Of a DNA stretch of 64,000 nucleotides, positions 25,406-37,260 are shown in pieces; within the stretch, counting starts at the first letter, position 1, and each line of letters starts with the position of its first letter. The DNA is from Bacillus spizizenii TU-B-10. Lineage in GTDB: Bacteria > Bacillota > Bacilli > Bacillales > Bacillaceae. Where the stretch lies: NCBI RefSeq assembly GCF_000227465.1, contig NC_016047.1, forward strand, positions 3,824,857-3,888,856, read 5' to 3'. The notes below the pieces were generated by a model, which saw only the letters and a program-made list of their open reading frames with translations, did no database searches and was not told where the DNA came from. The position numbers and the translations under genes are program-made.

Positions 25406-26296
25406 TCAAGACATGTGAGCTGCCCCGGCCGTTTTTTGTTTCCGAGGCGCAGCGGAAATGACCAGAAGCCCTAGCATCATCAGTGCAATGCCGAGCCACG
25501 AGGAAAGTGAAAGCATTTCCCCTATGAAAAACACGCCCAGCAATGAGGCCGTCAGCGGTTCAGCTAAAGACAGCGTGACCGCCGCCGAGGCCGGAACCCC
25601 GGTAAGCCCTTTCGCAAACAAAAAGTATGCGGCGCATGTTGCAATTAACCCGATGTAAAGGCTCGTTCCCAATCCTCTCGGTGTCAATATCCACGAGATA
25701 TCTGACTGCCATAAAAGCGGCGTCAGCAGGATGGCACTGATCATAAAGACAACGGCTGAAGTCGCTCGCGGAGGCTGGGTTTTCATCATCGCTTTACTGA
25801 TGAGCGTATAGCCCGCAAAAGAAGCACCCGCTCCGAGCGCCATAAGAACGCCAGCCACATCAATCCGAACATTCGAACCGTCGGAAAACAGGAGCCAGCA
25901 ACCGGCTAAAGCCAGTACAGTCGCGATCCACCAAGAGTTTCGCGGACGTTTTTTCAATACGGCCCATTCCATGCTTCCGGCAATGATAGGTGCACTGCCG
26001 ATCGCAATCACTGTCCCCACTGCGATTCCGGTTTCTTTAACGGCTGTGAAAAACAGCGGCTGGTAACACGCCATACAAACTGCAGCTGATAATACGAGCG
26101 GCCATGACCAATTTTTCACGTGAAGCTCCCGGCTGATCCAAACCGCAAGCAGCATGGCGCTTCCTCCTATTAATAATCTGAACGCTCCGAATGCCAGCGG
26201 TGTGGAGCTTTCTGGAGCCATCGCCTGAACGGTTCCCGTGGTTCCCCAGAAGAAAGCCGCGATCAGCACAAACAGGCTGTAAAAATTCCCTTTCAT
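25406..26296 (-). CDS. ywfM: EamA/DMT-family transporter YwfM
   Basis: A 296-residue membrane protein with ten hydrophobic segments in two homologous halves, the EamA layout of the drug/metabolite transporter superfamily. The start is ATG 26296 behind AAGGGGAGAGG; the open frame extends 80 codons further but without such a site. The first segment carries the family signature AAFFWGTTGT. The substrate is unknown; relatives export metabolites or amino acids. Confidence 0.9.
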   Translation of the reverse strand: MKGNFYSLFVLIAAFFWGTTGTVQAMAPESSTPLAFGAFRLLIGGSAMLLAVWISRELHVKNWSWPLVLSAAVCMACYQPLFFTAVKETGIAVGTVIAIGSAPIIAGSMEWAVLKKRPRNSWWIATVLALAGCWLLFSDGSNVRIDVAGVLMALGAGASFAGYTLISKAMMKTQPPRATSAVVFMISAILLTPLLWQSDISWILTPRGLGTSLYIGLIATCAAYFLFAKGLTGVPASAAVTLSLAEPLTASLLGVFFIGEMLSLSSWLGIALMMLGLLVISAAPRKQKTAGAAHMS

Positions 26297-26421
26297 CTGC
26301 CTCTCCCCTTTGTATATGGATGCTGAGGTCATTTTATCGTTTTTCTTTTTGTCAGGGTTATCTGAATGTAAGAAGGATTTATCTGAAAATAAGATTGTTG
26401 AGGATAAAATACCGCTTGAAA

Positions 26422-26456
26422 TAAAAATTGCATGCCGGCCGATACAGCTGGCATGC
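26422..26456 (-). terminator. Terminator after lipL
   Basis: GCATGCC / GGCATGC stem with a 13-base loop and an AATTTTTAT tail on the minus strand. Confidence 0.7.
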
Positions 26457-26465
26457 GAAGAACGT

Positions 26466-27311
26466 TCACCCAAATACCTTTGCATTCCGCTCAGCCATCC
26501 GGACGAGGTTTTTCTCAAATGCCATTTCCTCATCAATGGACAGTCCGGCTGAGTATAGATGGGTGCTTAACGCTTTTAATTCTGTCAGTAAAGCGAACAT
26601 TAAGTCTTGTACGGAGATGTCTGTTTGCAGTAGCTCGCTTAAGGACGCCATCGTTTCGGGACGTATCTCAGGATAGACGCCTTTTTTATCGTTTCGTTTG
26701 TCCTTCAGCGCCGCTTGGTAGAATCGTCTGATCAAATCGGCTCTTTCACTGCCGCTTTTATCTGCGCAGAGATAAATTTGAACAGCAACTCCGCCGCGAA
26801 CGCGTCTTTGAGAAATGCCGGCGAATTTTTTGCCATTTATGCTAAGGTCATAGCTGCCGGGACAATAAGATCCTTCAATTTCATAGGCTTCGATCTTTGC
26901 ATTGTACGGTTTTAGCATTCGTCTCATCAGCTCAACCATCGCTTCATATCCTTTGTCTATATCGATGCCTTTCTTTTCGTCTTCGAATATGAGAGAAATA
27001 TTTAAAACGCCTTCATCCAAAACGACGGCAAGACCGCCGGAATTGCGTACAATCACACGGTATCCTTCGTTTTCCAGCAAGGAGATTCCATCCTGCAAAA
27101 ACGGGAGACGCGTATCCTGTATTCCAAGGACAATTGTATTGTGATGAACCCATGAGCGCGCTGTCGCCGGCGACACGCCTTTTCCGACGGACATGCACAG
27201 CGTATCATCCATTGCGAAGGATTGCTTCGCATCAAATAAAGGGCCGAGACTGGATTGGTCAATGACTCTCCATGTCGGCTGCATCAGTAAATCAATCGGT
27301 TGGTTTGCCAT
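26466..27311 (-). CDS. lipL: LipL, octanoyl-[GcvH]:protein N-octanoyltransferase
   Basis: A 281-residue member of the biotin/lipoate ligase fold. It moves octanoyl from the glycine cleavage H protein to the E2 subunits of 2-oxoacid dehydrogenases in lipoate assembly. The catalytic Cys150 is seen in the motif [11 protein letters not shown], followed by the [11 protein letters not shown] signature with its conserved Lys. Length and residue position fit LipL exactly. It is monocistronic. Confidence 0.95.
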   Translation of the reverse strand: MANQPIDLLMQPTWRVIDQSSLGPLFDAKQSFAMDDTLCMSVGKGVSPATARSWVHHNTIVLGIQDTRLPFLQDGISLLENEGYRVIVRNSGGLAVVLDEGVLNISLIFEDEKKGIDIDKGYEAMVELMRRMLKPYNAKIEAYEIEGSYCPGSYDLSINGKKFAGISQRRVRGGVAVQIYLCADKSGSERADLIRRFYQAALKDKRNDKKGVYPEIRPETMASLSELLQTDISVQDLMFALLTELKALSTHLYSAGLSIDEEMAFEKNLVRMAERNAKVFG

Positions 27312-27358
27312 CTATGTAAAACCCTTTCATGTTAGGCTTATAAACGAATACTATTATA

Positions 27359-28258
27359 TCATTTCAGCCGCTGTGATTGATAATTGCTTTTCAGCATCGT
27401 AATGAAAATTTCTTTATTTTTTGTATTCTCCATGAGAGGAGAATGAATGTAAGACAGCTTGCGCTTTAACGAGAAATCTTTTATATGGAGAATTGAAATT
27501 TCACGGTGGATCAAATCCTTATGCAGCACGCTTCTGGATAAAACCGACAGTCCCATGCCGTTGATCACCGCTTCTTTTACACCTTGATTGCTGCTGATGG
27601 TGAACATCGACTTTGGCCGCAGCCCGTTTGAGCTGAGAACATGATCGAGATATTCTCTCGTCCCGGAGCCTTTCTCTCTTGTCACCCATGCTTCGTTTTG
27701 CAAATCGCTGATCGAAATATCTCTCCGTCCGGCCAGCGGATGCTGATTCGGCGCGGCAATGCACATTTCATCCTCCATGAACGGTTCAATTTCCAGTTCA
27801 TTCTCGTTTGTATGTCCTTCAATCAGTCCGATATCAGCCTGAAGCATCCGCACACGCTCGCTAACCTCCTCCGTATTGCCAATCATGACATCGAGATTCA
27901 GCTCTGGATACAGCTTTTGCAACTGGGCCAAGAGCGGCGGAAGAATATACTCTCCGATCGTAAAGCTGGCAGCAATTTTCAATTCGCCTTTCACATAGTG
28001 ATGATGCGCATAGATTTCAGCCTTTGCTTGCTCGTAGAGAAATACCATTTGCTTTGCTCTTTGATACAAAATGTCTCCTGTCGGCGTTGTCGTAAAGTGT
28101 TTTGGCGACCGATTCAGGAGAGCCGTTTGAAATTCTTTCTCAAGATTTTTGATATGCAGACTGACGCTGGGCTGGGAGATCATCAGCTTTTCCGCCGCTT
28201 TTGTGAAGTTTTTTTCTTCTACTACCGCTATAAACGTTTTCAGCACGTCGTAATACAA
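27359..28258 (-). CDS. cysL: CysL, LysR-type activator of sulfite reductase genes
   Basis: A 299-residue LysR-type regulator. The start is TTG 28258, close behind GGGGTGGGG; the frame is open to ATG 28276, but that site lacks a good ribosome sequence. The N-terminal helix-turn-helix (NFTKAAEKLMISQPSVSLHI) is followed by a two-lobed substrate-binding domain from about residue 90. CysL (YwfK) activates the cysJI sulfite reductase operon in B. subtilis. It stands alone, between lipL and pta. Confidence 0.92.
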   Translation of the reverse strand: MYYDVLKTFIAVVEEKNFTKAAEKLMISQPSVSLHIKNLEKEFQTALLNRSPKHFTTTPTGDILYQRAKQMVFLYEQAKAEIYAHHHYVKGELKIAASFTIGEYILPPLLAQLQKLYPELNLDVMIGNTEEVSERVRMLQADIGLIEGHTNENELEIEPFMEDEMCIAAPNQHPLAGRRDISISDLQNEAWVTREKGSGTREYLDHVLSSNGLRPKSMFTISSNQGVKEAVINGMGLSVLSRSVLHKDLIHREISILHIKDFSLKRKLSYIHSPLMENTKNKEIFITMLKSNYQSQRLK

Positions 28259-28357
28259 AAACCCCACCCCTGTCATTAATGAAATATATGGTTATGATCA
28301 GTTTTCTTTATTGTACTCATATCATCTGTCTTGGTAAAGAAGGCTATACGGAGACGC

Positions 28358-28390
28358 AAAAAAGACAGCCCTCCGGAAGAGAGCTGCCAT
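28358..28390 (-). terminator. Terminator after pta
   Basis: GGCAGCTCTC / GAGGGCTGTC-like stem on the minus strand, followed by six T. Confidence 0.8.
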
Positions 28391-28404
28391 CGTCTTCATT
28401 TTTC

Positions 28405-29376
28405 TTACAGTGCTTGCGCCGCTGTAATTAATGCAAGATTGTAAACATCTTCAGCGTTACATCCTCTTGAAAGGTCGTTTACAGGCATATTTAAACCTTG
28501 CAGGATTGGTCCTACCGCTTCAAAGTTGCCCAAACGCTGAGCGATTTTATAGCCGATGTTTCCTGCTTCAAGGCTTGGGAATACGAATACGTTAGCATCC
28601 CCTTTGATCTCGGAATCCGGCGCTTTTTTCTCAGCTACAGATGGAACAAATGCAGCATCGAATTGGAATTCGCCGTCAAGTGTCAGTTCAGGCGCTTTTT
28701 CTTTCGCGATTTTCACCGCATCCGCTACTTTTTCTGTTTCATCAGATTTTGCTGAGCCTTTTGTAGAGAAGCTGAGCATTGCCACGCGAGGCTCAATGTC
28801 GAACATTTTTGCCGTATTGGCACTTTCGATCGCAATCTCGGCAAGATCTTGGCTGTCAGGCGCAATGTTGATCGCGCAATCTGCGAATACGTATTGCTCT
28901 TCTCCGCGAGCCATGATGAAGACGCCGGAAGTCTTTTTCACGCCTTCTTTTGTTTTGATGATTTGAAGAGCCGGGCGGACAGTGTCGGCTGTTGAATGAG
29001 CCGCTCCGCTTACAAGTCCTTGTGCAAGGCCTTTGTACACCAGCATTGTACCGAAGTAGTTCTCATCTAATAATGCTTTACGAGCCTGTTCTTCTGTTGC
29101 TTTGCCTTTACGGCGTTCTACGAATGCTTGTACAAGGTCTTCCATGCCTTCATATGTATGAGGATCATAAATCTCAACGCCATCTAGCGTCAGGTTCAGT
29201 TCTTTTGCTTTTGTTTGGATCTCATTTTCATTGCCGATCACAATCGGATTCAGCACTTTGTTTCCTGCAAGCTTGCTGACCGCTTCTAAAATACGCTCGT
29301 CTAAGCCTTCAGGAAATACAATTTTAACGTCTTTTCCAGCTACTTTTTCTTGCACTGTTGAAAATAAATCTGCCAC
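28405..29376 (-). CDS. pta: Phosphate acetyltransferase
   Basis: A 323-residue single-domain phosphotransacetylase that converts acetyl-CoA and phosphate to acetyl phosphate and CoA, the first step of overflow acetate formation with AckA. The conserved PTA core segments are present (ALQIIKT, SFSTKGSAKS, GDANVFVFPSLEAGNIGYK, GLNMPVNDLSRGC). The protein is the short form typical of Bacillus. A cre site and a sigma-A promoter lie upstream, in line with CcpA activation. Confidence 0.96.
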   Translation of the reverse strand: MADLFSTVQEKVAGKDVKIVFPEGLDERILEAVSKLAGNKVLNPIVIGNENEIQTKAKELNLTLDGVEIYDPHTYEGMEDLVQAFVERRKGKATEEQARKALLDENYFGTMLVYKGLAQGLVSGAAHSTADTVRPALQIIKTKEGVKKTSGVFIMARGEEQYVFADCAINIAPDSQDLAEIAIESANTAKMFDIEPRVAMLSFSTKGSAKSDETEKVADAVKIAKEKAPELTLDGEFQFDAAFVPSVAEKKAPDSEIKGDANVFVFPSLEAGNIGYKIAQRLGNFEAVGPILQGLNMPVNDLSRGCNAEDVYNLALITAAQAL

Positions 29377-29419
29377 AATAAAACCTCCTCAAAAAGTTAC
29401 AAAAACGCTTTCTTTTACT

Positions 29420-29447
29420 AGCATACTCTTCTTCCAATCAAATTCAA
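29420..29447 (-). promoter_or_regulatory. Sigma-A promoter of pta
   Basis: On the minus strand, TTGAAT (29442-29447) and TATGCT (29420-29425) with 16 bases between. A second cre-like sequence (AGAAAGCGTTTTTG) lies just downstream at 29403-29416. Confidence 0.6.
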
Positions 29448-29461
29448 ACAGCCAACTTTCA

Positions 29462-29475
29462 TTATAGCGCTTTCA
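29462..29475 (-). promoter_or_regulatory. cre (CcpA site) upstream of pta
   Basis: TGAAAGCGCTATAA matches the catabolite-responsive element consensus TGWAARCGYTWNCW at 13 of 14 positions. It is 15 bases upstream of the -35, where CcpA activates rather than represses. CcpA activation of pta is known. Confidence 0.8.
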
Positions 29476-29645
29476 TAAAAAAATCTTATTTTTCTAATTA
29501 ATTTAAGTGACTCATTCTTTCCTTATAGCTTCTCTTATTTTTATGGAGTTATACGAAAGGGATGTTCAAGGTTTCTCCACAGTAGAATCGGATAAACTAT
29601 GGTATAGTGAAGGCAACAATGAAAAGATAATAGGAGTGAAGATAA

Positions 29646-30410
29646 ATGAGTGAACAGCAAATGACCAATGAAGCGGCGAAAACGCTTGACGGCTGGTATG
29701 CGCTTCATGATTTCCGCACAATGGACTGGACTTCCTGGAAGCTGCTGTCCAGTGATGAGCGCCAATCTATCATACATGAATTCACAGGATTGCTTGAAAA
29801 ATGGGGCGTTGCCCAAAAAGAAGGAAAAGGATCGCAGACCCTTTACAGCATCGTCGGCCAAAAAGCTGATTTTATGCTGATGATTCTTCGCCCTACAATG
29901 GAAGAATTAAATCAAATTGAGCTCGAATTCAACAAATCAAGACTTGCTGAGTTCACCATTCCGGCTTACTCCTACGTATCAGTGGTAGAGCTGAGCAACT
30001 ACTTGGCAAGCGGCGACGGCGACCCTTACGAAAATCCGCATGTGCGTGCGCGCCTTTACCCTGAATTGCCTGAGTCAAAATATGTATGCTTCTATCCAAT
30101 GGATAAAAGAAGATCCGGCAATGACAACTGGTACATGCTTTCAATGGAAGAACGCAGAAACTTGATGAGAAGCCACGGCTTAATCGGCCGCAGCTATGCG
30201 GGCAAAGTCAAACAGATCATCACCGGCTCCGTCGGTTTTGACGATTACGAGTGGGGCGTTACATTGTTCAGTGATGATGTGCTCCAATTCAAAAAGCTTG
30301 TGTATGAAATGCGTTTTGACGAAGTCAGCGCTCGCTACGGCGAATTCGGTTCATTCTTTGTCGGCAACCGCCTTTCGCTTGATACACTTCCTCAATTCCT
30401 ATATGTATAA
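29646..30410 (+). CDS. hemQ: HemQ, coproheme decarboxylase
   Basis: A 254-residue member of the chlorite-dismutase-like family. It carries out the last step of the coproporphyrin-dependent heme pathway of Gram-positive bacteria, turning coproheme into heme b with peroxide. Tyr146 (in [10 protein letters not shown]) fits the catalytic Tyr, and His177 ([10 protein letters not shown]) fits the proximal heme ligand. The start is ATG 29646, behind AGGAGTG. A terminator follows. Confidence 0.94.
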   Translation: MSEQQMTNEAAKTLDGWYALHDFRTMDWTSWKLLSSDERQSIIHEFTGLLEKWGVAQKEGKGSQTLYSIVGQKADFMLMILRPTMEELNQIELEFNKSRLAEFTIPAYSYVSVVELSNYLASGDGDPYENPHVRARLYPELPESKYVCFYPMDKRRSGNDNWYMLSMEERRNLMRSHGLIGRSYAGKVKQIITGSVGFDDYEWGVTLFSDDVLQFKKLVYEMRFDEVSARYGEFGSFFVGNRLSLDTLPQFLYV

Positions 30411-30415
30411 TATCT

Positions 30416-30442
30416 CTCCCGCCCAAGCCGGCGGGAGTTTTC
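30416..30442 (+). terminator. Terminator after hemQ
   Basis: CTCCCGCC / GGCGGGAG stem with a short loop and a TTTT tail. Confidence 0.85.
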
Positions 30443-30541
30443 CGATCCTCCTTTATCAGAATTTAAATAAAATTTGCTATTTTCTCTGTTTTTTCTTACG
30501 ATGTAGTTAATAATCCATTTTTTTCAAAGGGGTGCTGTTAT

Positions 30542-31321
30542 TTGTCAAAACGAACCGCATTTATTATGGGAGCCAGTCAAGGGATTGGAAAAGCAATTGC
30601 TCTGAAGCTAGCAGACCAGCATTTTTCCGTCGTCATTAATTCGCGAAACTTGGACAATATTGAATCTGTCAAAAAAGACATTTTGGCCAAGCATCCTGAA
30701 GCGAGTGTCATTGTCCTTGAGGGTGATATGTCTGACCAGCATACGAGAGCCGATATTTTTCAAAAAATCGAATCTCAATGCGGACGGCTTGATGTTCTGA
30801 TTAATAATATCCCGGGCGGCGCGCCTGACACATTTGATAATTGTAATATAGAGGATATGACGGCCACGTTTACACAGAAAACCGTCGCCTATATTGACGC
30901 TATCAAGCGTGCCGCTTCACTGATGAAACAAAACGAGTTTGGCAGAATCATCAACATTGTCGGAAACCTGTGGAAAGAACCCGGCGCCAATATGTTCACG
31001 AACAGTATGATGAATGCTGCTTTAATTAACGCCAGTAAAAATATTTCCATCCAGCTTGCTCCTCACAACATTACTGTCAACTGCCTGAATCCTGGTTTTA
31101 TCGCTACAGACCGTTACCATCAATTTGTGGAAAATGTGATGAAAAAGAACAGCATATCCAAACGGGAAGCAGAAGAACAGATTGCTTCCGGGATTCCGAT
31201 GAAGCGTGTCGGATCAGCTGAAGAAACCGCAGCACTCGCCGCGTTTCTTGCCTCTGAAGAAGCCTCCTATATCACCGGACAGCAAATTTCCGCTGATGGC
31301 GGAAGCATGAAAAGCATATAA
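30542..31321 (+). CDS. bacG: BacG (YwfH), short-chain reductase of bacilysin synthesis
   Basis: A 259-residue short-chain dehydrogenase/reductase-fold protein starting at TTG 30542 behind AAAGGGG. The nucleotide-binding GASQGIG is at 10-16, and the family NNIPGG/NCLNPGF segments are present. BacG reduces the dihydro-4-hydroxyphenylpyruvate intermediate with NADPH on the way to anticapsin. The usual YxxxK catalytic pair is not seen: at that place the sequence reads NSMMNAAL, so both Tyr and Lys appear to be replaced by Asn. It is convergent with bacF and is the only bac gene on the plus strand. Confidence 0.93.
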   Translation: MSKRTAFIMGASQGIGKAIALKLADQHFSVVINSRNLDNIESVKKDILAKHPEASVIVLEGDMSDQHTRADIFQKIESQCGRLDVLINNIPGGAPDTFDNCNIEDMTATFTQKTVAYIDAIKRAASLMKQNEFGRIINIVGNLWKEPGANMFTNSMMNAALINASKNISIQLAPHNITVNCLNPGFIATDRYHQFVENVMKKNSISKREAEEQIASGIPMKRVGSAEETAALAAFLASEEASYITGQQISADGGSMKSI

Positions 31322-31322
31322 A

Positions 31323-31346
31323 AACATCCCGCTTTTTAGCGGGATG
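31323..31346. terminator. Bidirectional hairpin between bacG and bacF
   Basis: CATCCCGCT / AGCGGGATG with a TTTT loop. It overlaps the last codons of bacF. Confidence 0.7.
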
Positions 31347-32535
31347 CTTCTTGTAATGATGCAAACGGCAGGTTCAGCTTTTGAATCCGCATGACAAACT
31401 CCCGCAAATCCTCCTGCTTCGACACCATCGATATTCTGACATGCCTTTTTCCGTTGCTTCCGAATATTTCGCCCGGTGTGACAACGACATGGGCATGCTC
31501 CAGCAAGTAATCGGAGAATTGGTGAGATGTCTCAAACGTTGTCGGAATTTCAGCCCATACGTAAAACGTTCCTTTTGGCTTTTCCATCTTCCAGCCCAGT
31601 TCCTTTTCACACAGCTCCGTAAAAAAGTCAATTCGTTCCTCGTAGATTCGTTTTAAGGATTCCGTTTGCTCCGGATCTCCTGAAAGCGCGGCACTTGCCG
31701 CCTGCTGCAATCCGCCGAACATGCCGACAAATACATGATCCTGAAATTCATTGACGGCCTGAATGATCTTCTCATTCCCGACGGCAAACGCCATTCTCCA
31801 GCCGGCCATGTTAAATGTCTTTGAAAATGAATAAAGCTCTGCTCCGACAGCTATGGCATCCTCTGCCTCAAGAAAGCTGGCCGGCTTTTTATCGAATTCA
31901 AACGCGCCGTACGCAAAATCATGAATCAAGTGGATGTTGTGCTCTTTCGCAAAAGCAGCCGCTTTTGCATAAAAAGCTACATCGGCCACAGCTCCCGTCG
32001 GGTTATTCGGATAGTTCAAAAACATGAGCTTTGCTTTTTCCAGCACAGCGGGATCGATCTTTTCAAAATCCGGCAGATAGCCATTTTCTTCATACAGCGG
32101 CATTTCGTGCAGCTCAGCTCGCGCCATCGTAATTCCTGACAGGTATTCAGGGTAGCCTGGATTCGGGACCAAAGCGATGTCTCCCGGATTAAGCAGGCAT
32201 TGTGTCAGCACATATAAGCCGGCTTTTCCGCCGCCGAAGAGCGCAACTTCCGTTTCAGGATTGATTGACACCCCGTATTCTCTTTTATAGAAAGCAGCGA
32301 TCGCTTCCTTCAAAAAAGGATAGCCTCTGAATGGGCCGTATCCATGAAATGAAGGATTCAGAGACGCCTCCCGCAAAGCCTCCACAATATGCGGCGGAGT
32401 CGGAAGATCAGGGTTTCCCTGTCCGAGATTAATGATATGGGCCCCCGTTTTTTCCAATTCCTTCACCTTTTGAAAAACGAGAGAAAACTCTTGCTTTGGA
32501 AGTGTCTTGATGACGTCGGACGGTGTTATTTCCAT
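31336..32535 (-). CDS. bacF: BacF (YwfG), aminotransferase of bacilysin synthesis
   Basis: A 399-residue fold-type I PLP aminotransferase. The cofactor-binding Lys lies in SFSKTFNMAGWR, with NYPNNPTGA and the C-terminal Arg region also present. It supplies the amino group to the tetrahydro-4-hydroxyphenylpyruvate intermediate, giving the tetrahydrotyrosine that becomes anticapsin. It starts immediately after the bacE stop and is the last gene of the bacABCDEF run. Confidence 0.94.
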   Translation of the reverse strand: MEITPSDVIKTLPKQEFSLVFQKVKELEKTGAHIINLGQGNPDLPTPPHIVEALREASLNPSFHGYGPFRGYPFLKEAIAAFYKREYGVSINPETEVALFGGGKAGLYVLTQCLLNPGDIALVPNPGYPEYLSGITMARAELHEMPLYEENGYLPDFEKIDPAVLEKAKLMFLNYPNNPTGAVADVAFYAKAAAFAKEHNIHLIHDFAYGAFEFDKKPASFLEAEDAIAVGAELYSFSKTFNMAGWRMAFAVGNEKIIQAVNEFQDHVFVGMFGGLQQAASAALSGDPEQTESLKRIYEERIDFFTELCEKELGWKMEKPKGTFYVWAEIPTTFETSHQFSDYLLEHAHVVVTPGEIFGSNGKRHVRISMVSKQEDLREFVMRIQKLNLPFASLQEASR

Positions 32536-33720
32536 CTAAAAGACTCCTTTTTGCTCCGTTTTGTTATCCCGTTCCAAAAACGATTTGTTGACGAGCTTCG
32601 TATGCAGAAACAATCCGCTTACGATCACAACAATCAGCCCCATAATGACTGGAGCGTTAAAGACGTTGATTAACATCGAACCAACAGAAATGCATAATCC
32701 GATCGACGCTTCCGCCACCGAAAAAATGCGCCCTTGAATCTGGTTCGCCGCGTTCTCCTGAACCTTCACCTTTGCAAGCACTTCCCCGTATTCCATCGCG
32801 ATGAAAAAGAGGATTGCGGCGATGACAGAGACAGCGAAGATCGGCGTGAATAAAAACAGCGTCAGCGAGACAATGGATAAAACGGTAAAGTACGTCAGGC
32901 CTCTATTGTTGTTAAAGCCCCATTTGCTGACAAGCGCTGCCCCAATGAAGCCGCCGAAGCCGATGCAGAATGTGAGAATAAAGTTGCCGATTTCCCCGTC
33001 ACCCAAAAAGCGGCTGACAATCGGAAAATAGCTGTACACAATTCCCCACAGCAAAGCCATCGTAATCATCGTAAACATGGCGTTTAATACGAAAGCATTG
33101 GTTTTGATTTCCTTGAGTCCTTCTTTAAAAGACTGAAAGGCCTCTTTTATGTTTTCAGATTGAATCGGCACGAATTGCAGCTTAATGCGGCTGATAAAAA
33201 TGGCCGAAATCAAGTATGTCACACCGTTAAAGGCAACAGCCAGCTCTACAGAACCGCCTAACAGAAAAAGCCCTCCGGCAGCTGCCCCGACGATGATGGA
33301 GATGGTCGTCGCTTTTGCAAATAACGTGTTGATGCTTTTAATATCTGATTCCAATGATGACATGACAGCGAGACGGGCCGGGTTAAAAAACACGCCGCTT
33401 CCATAAGAAATAAACAGCAAGGCCAGAAAAATCAGCGGATACTCGCCTTTTGGAAGAAATGTGAGCCCCAAAAAGATGATGCCCCTGATGATATCCGTCC
33501 ACAGCATGATCTTAATTCTGTCTAACCGGTCGACCAGAACCCCCAAAAATGGCTGGAACACCATCGGAATGCTTCTGACCACGATGACCCCCGACGTCAC
33601 CCAATAATCGTGATAATATGTAGACAAAATGAGCAGTGCAGGGAGAACACAATAGTCTCCCATAAACGATAGCGCCTGCCCGTAAAGCAAGTATTTAGAG
33701 TTGGGTTTTAACTGTTTCAT
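32536..33720 (-). CDS. bacE: BacE, MFS efflux protein for bacilysin
   Basis: A 394-residue major facilitator with about 12 membrane segments and the short basic loop typical of the family after segment 2 (LVDRLDRIK). BacE exports bacilysin and protects the producer. It overlaps the bacD stop by 4 bases and abuts bacF. No truncation is seen. Confidence 0.94.
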   Translation of the reverse strand: MKQLKPNSKYLLYGQALSFMGDYCVLPALLILSTYYHDYWVTSGVIVVRSIPMVFQPFLGVLVDRLDRIKIMLWTDIIRGIIFLGLTFLPKGEYPLIFLALLFISYGSGVFFNPARLAVMSSLESDIKSINTLFAKATTISIIVGAAAGGLFLLGGSVELAVAFNGVTYLISAIFISRIKLQFVPIQSENIKEAFQSFKEGLKEIKTNAFVLNAMFTMITMALLWGIVYSYFPIVSRFLGDGEIGNFILTFCIGFGGFIGAALVSKWGFNNNRGLTYFTVLSIVSLTLFLFTPIFAVSVIAAILFFIAMEYGEVLAKVKVQENAANQIQGRIFSVAEASIGLCISVGSMLINVFNAPVIMGLIVVIVSGLFLHTKLVNKSFLERDNKTEQKGVF

Positions 33721-35135
33721 ACTGGCAGCACATACTTTGCCGTCAGCTTCGCATGCTGCTGAATTTGTCTGATTGATTCAGCCACATCCTGTGAATTGCT
33801 GCCTTTCAGTTCAAATGCAGCAATGGAGTTGAAGGCTTCAAACAGCGTCAAATCAACTGATGTGCCTGGTGCCGCAGCCGAAAAAGAAACGATTTCTGTA
33901 TCACCCTTCAATAGCCCGTCCGGAATATCGATCGCTTCGATCACCAAATCCTCAGCAGTTTCAGGGATCTGGCCATTTTGTTTGAAATGCTGAGGGTACA
34001 GATGGCAGTCAGCAACATAGTAAGGCTCTTGATCCAATAACCCGTCCGGCAGATCAGCATCTTTTCCGAAACAGAGAACATCTAATAATAATTGCGCCAT
34101 ATCAAGGCCGAAAACCTTTTTAATGTTAGGAATCATATTCCAGCCGGCGAATCTGGCTGCCGACTCTATTAAACCCGGTTCTCTGTTTTTCATTAGCTTG
34201 ATTTCTGTATGTGTTGCGCAATTTTGCAGTCCAAGCCCTTCATTTGCCTTTTTAGCAGCTTCGACAATTTTCTTTTTCGCCTTTTCATCCAAAATGGACG
34301 GCGTAATATGTGATGTTTCTGTAAATCCAATTTGCGGCGTTTTGTCATGAATGGCGATTGGAAAATACTCACCATCAGCCATAATGCCTTCTATGCTGAT
34401 ATAGTCGGAGTACCCTTCTGTTTGATACCAGTCTCCGTACTCACCCTGTAAAAATTCTTCAGCAATAAACGGCGCTTCAAATGTGACCGCCTTCGGCACG
34501 TTAATCGATTTGAGATAGTCATTGACTCTGTTAAATTCATCTTCTGCCGTCTCCGTGTCGGTTATCAGCGTTACGCCGATTGAACTCGCTAAGTATGTAG
34601 GCTTCAAGATAAGAGGTGTGCCGATCTCTTCAAGTGCAGCACGAAAATCCTCAAGAGTTGTGACTCGTTTGTTTTTGATCGATTTGACTCCGGCCGTATT
34701 AAAAGCGTCCCTCATTTTATTTTTATCTCTGGCATTTTCGGCTGCCTGCACGCCGGCGCCCCTCAGGCCCAGGCGTTCACAGGCTTTCGCCATCGGAGCA
34801 ATGAATAATTCATTGTTTGTTGTGATGGCGTCCGCCTCAAACATTTCGGCAACCTTGACGATTTGCTCGACAACCTCTTCTTCAGGCTTGTCATGATCCT
34901 CATGCGCCCAATAAATGGAGTCAGGATGCTCAAAATCAGCTAAACTCTTAAAATAGTCTTTATCTTTTATGACCGCGACCGAGTATTTTTCAATCAGTGC
35001 TGCATGGGAGGCTGTAATTGCAAAAGGTCTTGGAATAAAGCTAACCAGGTTATATTTTTCAGCAGCGCTTTTATAAAACATGTGTGGCGGGCAGCCTCCA
35101 AGATCAGCGATGACCAATACTGTTTTTCTCTCCAT
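33717..35135 (-). CDS. bacD: BacD, L-alanine-L-anticapsin ligase (ATP-grasp)
   Basis: A 472-residue ATP-grasp ligase that joins L-Ala to L-anticapsin to give the dipeptide antibiotic bacilysin. The central domain has the ATP-binding LILKPTYLASSIGV segment and a later metal-binding region with NCATHTEIKLM and ESAARFAGWN. It is well known for its use as an L-amino acid ligase with relaxed specificity. It lies between bacC (18 bases) and bacE (overlap) in the operon. Confidence 0.95.
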   Translation of the reverse strand: MERKTVLVIADLGGCPPHMFYKSAAEKYNLVSFIPRPFAITASHAALIEKYSVAVIKDKDYFKSLADFEHPDSIYWAHEDHDKPEEEVVEQIVKVAEMFEADAITTNNELFIAPMAKACERLGLRGAGVQAAENARDKNKMRDAFNTAGVKSIKNKRVTTLEDFRAALEEIGTPLILKPTYLASSIGVTLITDTETAEDEFNRVNDYLKSINVPKAVTFEAPFIAEEFLQGEYGDWYQTEGYSDYISIEGIMADGEYFPIAIHDKTPQIGFTETSHITPSILDEKAKKKIVEAAKKANEGLGLQNCATHTEIKLMKNREPGLIESAARFAGWNMIPNIKKVFGLDMAQLLLDVLCFGKDADLPDGLLDQEPYYVADCHLYPQHFKQNGQIPETAEDLVIEAIDIPDGLLKGDTEIVSFSAAAPGTSVDLTLFEAFNSIAAFELKGSNSQDVAESIRQIQQHAKLTAKYVLPV

Positions 35136-35153
35136 ATGTAAAACACTCCTTCT

Positions 35154-37229
<2,076 letters not shown>

Positions 37230-37260
37230 GAGCACCAACCAATCTTTTAAATTTTAAGTA

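Noticed and set aside
26297-26536. 80-codon upstream extension of ywfM
   Set aside because: It lacks a ribosome site and is not transporter-like; the start at 26296 follows AAGGGGAGAGG and begins the first membrane segment.
27641-28279. 212-codon open frame on the plus strand opposite cysL
   Set aside because: It mirrors a well-supported LysR gene and has no recognisable domain or ribosome site.
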